In this document: positions 34,101 through 43,100 of the stretch, one piece after another | Layout: each line of letters begins with the position of its first letter | Position numbering within the stretch: the first letter of the stretch is position 1 | Source of the DNA: Nocardia vaccinii NBRC 15922 | GTDB taxonomy: Bacteria; Actinomycetota; Actinomycetes; Mycobacteriales; Mycobacteriaceae | Direction of reading: 5' to 3' | DNA: 64,000 bases | Assembly: GCF_001613305.1 (NCBI RefSeq) | Contig: NZ_BDCC01000035.1 | Location: 241,417 to 305,416 of the forward strand | Notes under the pieces: generated by a model | Seen by the model: only the letters and a program-made list of their open reading frames with translations | Database searches by the model: none | What the model was told of the DNA's origin: nothing | Made by a program: the position numbers and the translations under genes

Positions 34101-37100
34101 CGGGCGGTCGGACGGTGCGGGAGACTCGGGGTGTTCGGTGTCCTCGGCCTGCTCCGGGTAGGTCGTCCGCTCCGAGCGGCCGGGCTCTTGCGAATGCGAC
34201 GTCTCTCGTGAGTACGCGACCTCGGGCAGGTATCCGGCGCCCTCGGGTTGCTCCGGCTGTTCGGCGTACTCCGGGTCTTCGGCGTACTCCGGGTCTTCGG
34301 CGTACCCGGGCTGTTCGGAATATTCCGCGTACCCGAACCGCTCGGAGTAGCCGGATTGTCCCGGCTGTTCCGGTTGCGCCGGATAGTCGACGTGTTCCGA
34401 GTAGTCCGCCTGTTCGGAGTATCCGCCCGGGGCCGAGGGCCACTCCTGATTCCGGTGGTCCGCCTGCTCCGGGTACCCGACCTCCGGCGAGTACTCCTCC
34501 GGTGCGGAATCCTCCTCTGCCACCGCGCGATCGGTCACCACGACCTCGACGCCGTCCAGCGATGTCGGGTCCACCGTTCGCAGTGCCGCCTCGGGCAGGA
34601 AGGCGTGCGTCACCCGTTCGGAGCGGATCAGTCGCGCCAGCTCCGGGCCGCCGCCGATGGTCGCCGGGGCCACTACCAGCGCCGCGGCCGCGCCCAGAGC
34701 CAGGACCAGCTCGAGCACCGCTTCGTCCGACGACGGCGCGGCGAGCGCGAGCACACGTGAACCATGGTGCAGCCGATAGTGATTCGCCTGTTCGGCCAGA
34801 TCGGCGAGATCTTCGTGGGCCACCACGATGCCCTGGCTGTGATCGATGTCGGCGGAGCCGTACAGGACGTACGCGCCGTCGTCCGGAAGCAGGGAAGTGA
34901 TCCGCTCCGAATCCGAAATCGGCTCGCCCGCTTGCGCATCCACCTCAGCGGCGAAATTCGGGTGGTCCAGCACCAGCCATTCGCCGTCGATCTGGGGCAG
35001 GCCCGCGACCACGGCGCGAACCGTCACGCCCAGGACCGCACCGGAATCCGACACCAGATCGGTGATCCGATCGCCGGGCAGACTCGGCTCGACCGGCACC
35101 ACCGCCGCGCCGGTCTTGGCGACCGACCAGAGCGTCACCAGCGCCTCCAGCGAGCGCGGAATCGCCACGGCCACCGGCTTCTCCGGGCCCGCACCGAGCT
35201 GGATCAGACGCCGCGCCAGCTTGGAGGAGGCGCGATCGAGTTGGGTGTAGGTGAAGCTGCGGCCCCGGAACACCACGGCCGCACCGTTCGGGTTCGCGGC
35301 CACGGCGGAGGTCATGAGTTCCGGGATGGTGCGCGGCCGGGCAACCTGCTCACCTAGCTGAACCGGTGCGCCCATCGCGACCGTCCAGAATTCCCATACC
35401 GACAGATCGACCGTCGCGGCTGTCGCCAACACCGCCCGGCCATCCGCGTCCAACCCGAATTCGTTTGTAACGCCGGTCAATTGGGCCACAGCACCGGCAT
35501 GCGAGACGACCGCACGAGCGGCGCCCGCGGATTGGATGATCCATGCCGGATGATTCGCGCGCAGCGGTTCGATTCGCTCCGCATCGGCGAGCCGATGGGT
35601 CGGGATACCGTCCAGATTCAGCCTGTCGACCCGCACGACCATCGGCTGTCCGCCCGCGGCGGGCCGATGCGCGGGCGTGCGCCCGATCGGGGTGAGCAGT
35701 TCGGTCGGCGCGTCGAAACTCCCATCACCGCCGGGGCGATTCGAGGCCACGAAGGGATATTCCGCATCGGCCAACACGCAGACCGGCCCGGCCCCAGCGA
35801 GGATCTCCCGATTGCGTTCGGCATCTCCCTCCGGATCGATGGGCAGCGCCGCACCACCGGCCTTCGCCACCGCGTACACGGCGACGCCGAGATCCACCGA
35901 ACGTCGAACAGCCAGCGCCACAACCGATCCCCGGCCGACGCCGAGCGAAATCAGATACCGCGCCAGCCGATTCGCCCAGGCGTCCAGCTCACCGAGGGTG
36001 AACTCCGCCGGCCCACCGGCATTCTCCGCCGCGGAGGCAATGATCCCCACCCGCTCGGGTCCGGCCGCCGCCGCCTCCTCCAGGATCGACACCAGAGTCG
36101 GCCCGTCGCCGGACTCGCCCGAGGCCGCGTCGGAATCCCGACCCCACTCCGAATCCACGGCGTGGTCGTTCGAATCCCCGCGGTCGGCGGAACCGCCCCG
36201 GGAAGCGGCATTCGCGACCGTGGTTTCCGTTGTCGCGCTACGAGCCCGAGAATCCACGCGAGCCACCTCACCAGCACGCCCCGAACCCCCGCGATCAGCC
36301 GAATCGCCACCAGAATCGGCGCTCGCGACCGTCGCTTCGGGGGCTCCGCTACCAGCCCCGCGACGCTGAGCCAAAGGCGGGAGAGCGTCGATTCGGTCGA
36401 CGGACTCGGCATCTCCGCGGTCCGCCGAGGCGGCGGCGGTTTCGGAGGTGTGCGCCGGGGTCGAGGCATCGGATGCGGTGGCCGAGCCGGATGCGTCGAG
36501 GCTGCCTATTCCGATGGCGCCCAGAGGCCGGGTGGGGTCGGCGACGAGGGTTGTCAGGAGGCCGGTCAGACCTGTGGCCAGAGACTCCGCCGCACTCGGG
36601 TCGAAAAGATCTGTGGCGTAGGTGATTCGGCCGTCGATGCCGGATGGATTGCCGTCCGAGTCGTAGGTTTCGGTGACCGTCAGGTTCAGGTCCACCGGTG
36701 CGACCTCGAGTTCGGTATCGAGATTCTCGATCGTCAGACCGGGCAGATCCACTGTCGTGCGTGCGGGCGCCTGCACCGCCACACCCACCTGGAACAGCGG
36801 ATTGCGGGCGGTGGACGGGCGGATGCCGAGCGCCTCCACCAGACTCGCGAAGGGCAGGTCCGCGTGCGCGAAGGCCTGTTCCTGGCTGTCCCGCTGACGA
36901 ATCAGCAATTCGCTGAACGACTCCGCGGGATCCAGGCGCGTGCGCAGTACCACCGTATTGACGAACGAGCCGATCAGATCCTCGAACTCACCCGCGGCGC
37001 GTCCCGGGGCCGGAGCCCCGATCGCGATGTCGTCACCGTTCGACAGCTGGGCCAGGAAGGCCGCCACGGCGGTCTCCAGGACGGTGAACAGGGTCGTCGC

Positions 37101-40100
37101 ATGGTTGTGCGCGAGTTCCAACAGCGCGGTGTGGGTGGCGGCGTCGATGTGAACGCCGGTCCACGCGCCGACCATCGACGCCACGGCCGGACGCGGACGG
37201 GCGCCGGGCAGATCGAGTACATCGGGCAGCCCCGCGAGTTCACCGCGCCAGTAGCTGATCTGCTGGGCGGCAACCGATTCGGGATCCGATTCGGAGCCGA
37301 GCATGGTCTGCTGCCAGCGGACGTAATCGGCGTACTGCGCCGACAGCGGCGCCCACCGCGGCGAATGGTTCGCGGTCCGGGCCGCATAGGCGACCATCAG
37401 ATCGGCGACTATCGGATCCAGCGCGGAGTTGTCCGCGGCGATGCGATGCACCACCATGGCCAGGACGTACTCCCGGCGCGAACCCGGTGCCAGATCGGCG
37501 ATTTCGAACAGCTGCACCCGCAGCGGCGGTTCGGCGGTCACGTCGAACGGCGCGGCCGCGAGTTCGCGCACCGCCGCCGCGATTTCGGACCGCGCGATCC
37601 GCCGCGCGGTCAGCGGCGGACGCGGCCCGGCAGGCAAGACTCGCTGCACGGCTCCCGAATCCGGTTCCGCCGCAGCCGGATACACCGTGCGCAGCACCTC
37701 GTGCCGAGCGATCACGTCGTCCAGCGCGGCACCCAGCGAATCGACATCCAGACTTCCCGCCAGTCGCAACGCGAACGGCAGGTGGTACGCCGCCGGAACA
37801 TGCCCGCCTTGTTCGGCCCGGCCGAGCTCCCACAGCCACTCCTGCGTAGCCGACAACGGCACCGGCTGGACGTCCGCTCGAACCGCACCGACCCCGGCCG
37901 CCTCCGGCTGCTGCGACACGGACCGGCGAGGCAGCAGCATTGTCACCGGCTCCGGCTGCGAATCGTCGTCCGACGACGATTCCGGTGCCGAATCCGTTTC
38001 ATCGCGGGACCGCCGCAACGGAAGACCCGGCAGCTCCGGCGATTCCGCGGTCTGCTCCGTCCCGTGCGCCGTCGACGACGGCTCGGACGGGTCCGGCTCC
38101 TCGGCGCCCGAACGCAATCCACGATCGAACCCCGCCCGCAGCGAAGACAACCCGGATTCCAGCCTGGGCGAATCCGGCTCTGCCGCTGCCGCCGACTCGT
38201 CGGATGCGGAATCATCCACCGCTCCCGGCTCCTGCGAGGAGGACACCACCCGTGGCTGCCACCCACCACCCGGAAGCGAGCCGCGATCGGCCCCCGCAGC
38301 ACTTTCATCCTGTGCCCCGGGCGCCTCCGAGGACGACTCCCGCGGCGACCACCCAGCGGCACGGCGCGGCAGACGAACGGACTCCGCACGCGATGACGAA
38401 TCGGACTCCGAAGGCCCGTCGCCCGCCGCACCGGACTCCTGGGACGCCACCACCCGCGGCGACCAACCGGCCGCACGTCGCGGCAAACGGACCGGCTCCG
38501 GACGCGCGGACGAATCGGACTCCGCCCGAACATCTTCGGCCGCGCCGGCATCCTCCGCGGGCACCACCCGCGGCGGCCATCCGGCATGCGAGCTCGCCCC
38601 TCGGTCGACCCCGGACTGTCCCGCATCATCCGGAATTGATTCCGGATCTTCCTGCGGTGCAGCCTGTCCCGCAGCGGGACCGAGCCCGGCGCCATCGACC
38701 TGTCGGCCAGACTCACCCCGCGACCTACACGGAAGCGCCATCCGCGACTCGGACTCCGGCGAGCCCGAACCCGCCGACACCTCCGAATCCGATACCGCAG
38801 CGGAATCAGCCCCGCCGGCATCGCCACGGCGACGGGCCTCGGCCCGCAACCTACGCGGAAGGACCGCGCGCGACTCCGGCTCCGACAACGCCGCAGAGCC
38901 CGAACCCACAGCGGAACCAGATTCATCGGCACCGACGCGGCGGCGAGACTCGCCCTCCGGCCGATCCACCGGCGACTCGGACTCCGGCGACTCCGATCGC
39001 ACAGCGGAATCAGCCCCGCCGGCATCGTCCCGGCGACGGGCCTCGGCCCGCGACCTACGCGGAAGCTTTACCCGCGACTCCGACTCCGCGGACGCCTCCG
39101 AACCCGCGCGCGCAGCGGTACCGGACGCATCGGCATCGCCCCGGCGGTCGGACTCGGCTGTCGACCGACGCGGAAGTCCCGTTCGAGACTCGGACTCCAC
39201 CGATTCCGGCCCCACCGACGTGTCCGGTCCCGACAGCGGACCGAGCTTCCACTGCTTGGACAGCCAACCCGACTCCGCCGCAGGGTCGACCTCGGTCCGC
39301 ACCGGGGTCGGCGACGGGGGTTCCGACGTGCGAGGCGAAGCGAGCGTGTCGACACGGACGACCTTCAGCGAGGACGACGTCTCGACGCCGAGTGCCGGGT
39401 CCGGCAGCGCGCGGCGGTCGAGTTTGCCCGCTGCCGTGCGCGGTAGCGCCTCCATCGGGACGACGACGTCCGGAATGAGTTCCTCCGGAAGGACTTCCGC
39501 CAGCGAGGCGGCCACCCGTTCGGTGACGATCCGCTTCTCGGGACGCGGTGCGACGTAGGCGACGAGCCGGCCGTCCCGCGCCACCACCACCGCGTCCCCG
39601 ACCGAGGATTGCGCGAGCAGAGCGGCTTCGATCTCGCCGGGCTCGATCCGTCGGCCGCCGATATTGATCTGAAAATCGGTGCGGCCCAGGAAATCCAGCC
39701 GCGCGGGCAGTTCGCCCGAACCCTCGCGCCAGACGACCAGATCGCCGGTGCGGTACATCCGCTCCCCGGCATCCCGGTCCGAGAACGGGTCGGCCACGAA
39801 CCGATCCGCGGTCGGACCGGGCCGGCCCGCATAGCCGCGGGCCAGCGCCGCACCCGCCAGATACAACTCACCCGGAACGCCCACCGGCACCGGGCGCAAC
39901 CGGTCGTCCAACACGTAGACCCGAGTGTTCCACTGCGGCAACCCGATCGGGACGTTCACCCCGTCCGCGCTCGCGGCGGGCCAGTACGTCACCGAGACCG
40001 CGGCCTCGGTCGGGCCGTAGAGGTTGTGCACGCGCGCGTCGCTGATCCGCCCGAACGCCACGACCGTCCGGGCGGGGAGCACCTCGCCGATCACGAAGAT

Positions 40101-43100
40101 TTCCCGCAGCGTCGGGCAGATCCCCGGCGCGGTGCGGTCCGCGAATGCCGCGAGCTGCGAGGGCACGAAGTCGGTGACCGTAACACCGTGCGCGATAATG
40201 GATTCCGCGAGGTACAGCGGATCGGATCGGTCCGGCGCGGCGAGCCGCAGCCGCGCCCCCGCCCGCAAGGGCAGGAAGTATCCCCACAGCGAGGCGTCGT
40301 AGGTCGGCGGGGTCTTCTGCAGGTACACATCATCGCTCGCCAGCGGATAGGCCGCGAGCATCCAGGCGAGCTGGTGGTCGATGGCCGCGTGCGAGACGAC
40401 CACGCCCTTGGGCCGCCCGGTCGATCCCGAGGTGAACATGACATAGGCGGGATGGCCGGGACGCAGCGGACGCGCCAACTCCTCGGGCCGCACCGGACTC
40501 GGATCGAATCCGCTCAGATCCATCGTGTCCAACCGCAGGCTCTGCGTATCGTGCGGCACCGGAACCGAATCCGCGACGGTACTGACCACGCAGACCGGAC
40601 GCACCGTCTCGAGGATGTACCCGATCCGCTCGGCCGGATGATCCGGATCCACCGGTACGTACGCCCCACCGGCGGTCACGATCGCGTACATGCCGATCAA
40701 CAGATCCAGCGAGGGCGCGATCGCGAGCACCACCGTGGTTTCCGGTCCGACCCCGCGCGAAATCAACAGGCGTGCGAGCTGGTTCACCCGAGTATCGAAC
40801 TCGGCGTAAGTCAGTTCGAGGTCGGCGCTGGAGACCGCGATCGCGTCCGGATGCTCCCGCACCGCACGCCGATAGCCGTCCAGCAGCAGTCCGGGCTCGA
40901 CCGCGTACCGGGTGTTGTTCCAGTCGCCCAGGATTCGCATCCGCTCGTCCGGCTGCAGCAACTCCACATCACCGACCGGACGGCGCGGATCGGCCGTGAC
41001 CGCCTCGAGCAACAGGACCAGGCGTTCGGCGAATCCGGCCACGGTGATCTCGTCGAACAGGTCGGTGGCATAGGTGAACGCGGCCGACAACCCGTCGGGC
41101 GCACCGTCCAGCGTGCGCGGGAACACATTCAACCGCAGGTCGAATTCGGCGTTACCACCGTCGAATTCCACTGCGGTAGCGGACAATCCGGGTAGATTCA
41201 CCTGTGAGGGATGCTGTTCTCGGACCGTCAGCGCGACCCGCAACCAGGACGGGTACGCCCGCGCGGACCCCATTCCCAGCGCCTCGGCCAACAACCCGAA
41301 CGGCAGCTCGGCGTGCTCGAACGCGGCCAGGTCGGACCGCGTCACCTCCGCCAGCAGGTCGGCGAAGGACATGGTCGGATCGACCCGGGCGCGCAGGGCG
41401 ACCGGATTCTCGAAAAGTCCGATGGCACTGTCGAGTTCACGCGCACCACGCCCCGTAACCGAGGTGCCCACGACGATGTCGCCCGCACCCGTCAGCCGCC
41501 CGATCAGCGTGGTGAATCCCGCGTGCAGCGCGGTGAACAGTGTGCCGCCCGTGGTGCGGGCGAGTTCCAGGAGCCCGGCATGAACCTCACGATCCACCGA
41601 GAAGGCGTACACCGCACCGCGTCCCGACGGCGTCGCGGGCCGCGGCCGGTCCGCGGGCAGGTCCGGCCCGTCCGTAATACCCGCCAAAGCTGTTCGCCAG
41701 TAAGCGATTTCCCGTGCCGCCAGTGAACCCGGTTGTGCCGCATCGCCGAGCGCCGAGCGCTGCCACAGCGCATAGTCGGCATACTGCACCGGCAGCGGGG
41801 CCCACGCCGGTTTGGCTCGATTGCGCCGCCCCAGCAGGGCCACCGCGAGATCACGCAGAAATGGCGTCACACTGGCCTCGTCCGCGGCGATGCGATGCGC
41901 CACGACGACGACCACATGCTCGTCCTCGGCGATCTGGGCGACGCCGATCCGAACCGGGATCTCGGCGGTCACGTCGAAGGCCAGGCGTGCGTAATCGCCC
42001 AGCCAGTCCTCGATCTCGGATTCCTCCAGCGGCTCCGGCGTCAGATCCGCGAGCACCCGGTCCAGCGGCAGCACCACTTGATATCCGGCCCCGCCCGACC
42101 GCGGATAGACCGTCCGCAGCATCTCGTGCCGCTCGATGACGTCGACCACCGCGACCTGCAGCGCCTCCACCCGCATCCGCCCGCTGATCCGCACGGCGAA
42201 ACACACGTTGTGCGCCGCCGTCCCCGGATCAGATCGGTTGATCCCCCACATCCGCTCCTGCGCCGCTGACAACGGCACGCCCGGCAGCACCGTGTCCTCG
42301 AACTCCACGGTCGTCGAAGGTCGCGGCATCGTCGTCAACGGTATCCGCTCGGGCTGCACGTCCGAATCGGGCAATCCGCCCGCACTGTCGGTCTCCGAAG
42401 GCCGGCCGCCGACCGCGCCGGCACTCCCCGCCGATTCCCGCACGCCGATCGAATCCTCGGCAGCGAGCGACCGATCACTCCCCGGCGAAGCGTCGGCGTC
42501 AACCGATCCCGGCGCAGCACTGCCCGCCGCCTGCGGCCTGTCCTCGTACGCACTCTCCGGCGACGCAGAACCGCTCCCACTCGCCGCGGGCGACACGTCG
42601 ACCGCGCTCACGACGGAGTCGGCACTCGCACCGCCCGGACCATCCGTCGCCCGAGCCTCCGGACCCCATTCGCCGGATGAACCCGACCCGGCGGACGAAC
42701 GATCGCTTCCCACCCCGAACGGCGCCTCGGCCGAATCCGCCCCGGTAGCAGCCTCTTCGTCGCGATCCGCATCCTCTGACCGCGGCCCCGAACCCCACCC
42801 GGCAGGTGAATCCGCCGACGGCTCATCGATCCTCGACGCATCGGACGAACTCTGCGGGAATGCCGCGCCCGCGGCGCCATCGCGCCCCCGAGTCCCGCCC
42901 CGCGAACCCGCTTCCGCACCGACAGACGAATCTCCCGCACTCGACGGGTGATCGACCACGAACCCATCCACCGACACTGGGCGCGGAGTGACACTCACCC
43001 CGCCGGCATCGGCATCCCCGGCACCCGCACTGGGAGCCCCCTCATCCGACACCCGATCCCGCACCCCGGGCATGGCGCCGGCGGTCACCACCGGAGTCGC

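Noticed and set aside
34230..34420. Short direct repeats considered as a CRISPR-like array
   Set aside because: Units are contiguous, about 21 bp, in frame and code for a peptide repeat; there are no spacers of constant length and no cas genes.
35481..38396. Plus-strand ORF of 971 codons
   Set aside because: It is the antisense of the NRPS-like gene; the peptide is Arg/His/Gln-rich without motifs and lies opposite recognisable C and A domains. Long antisense ORFs are expected at this GC content.
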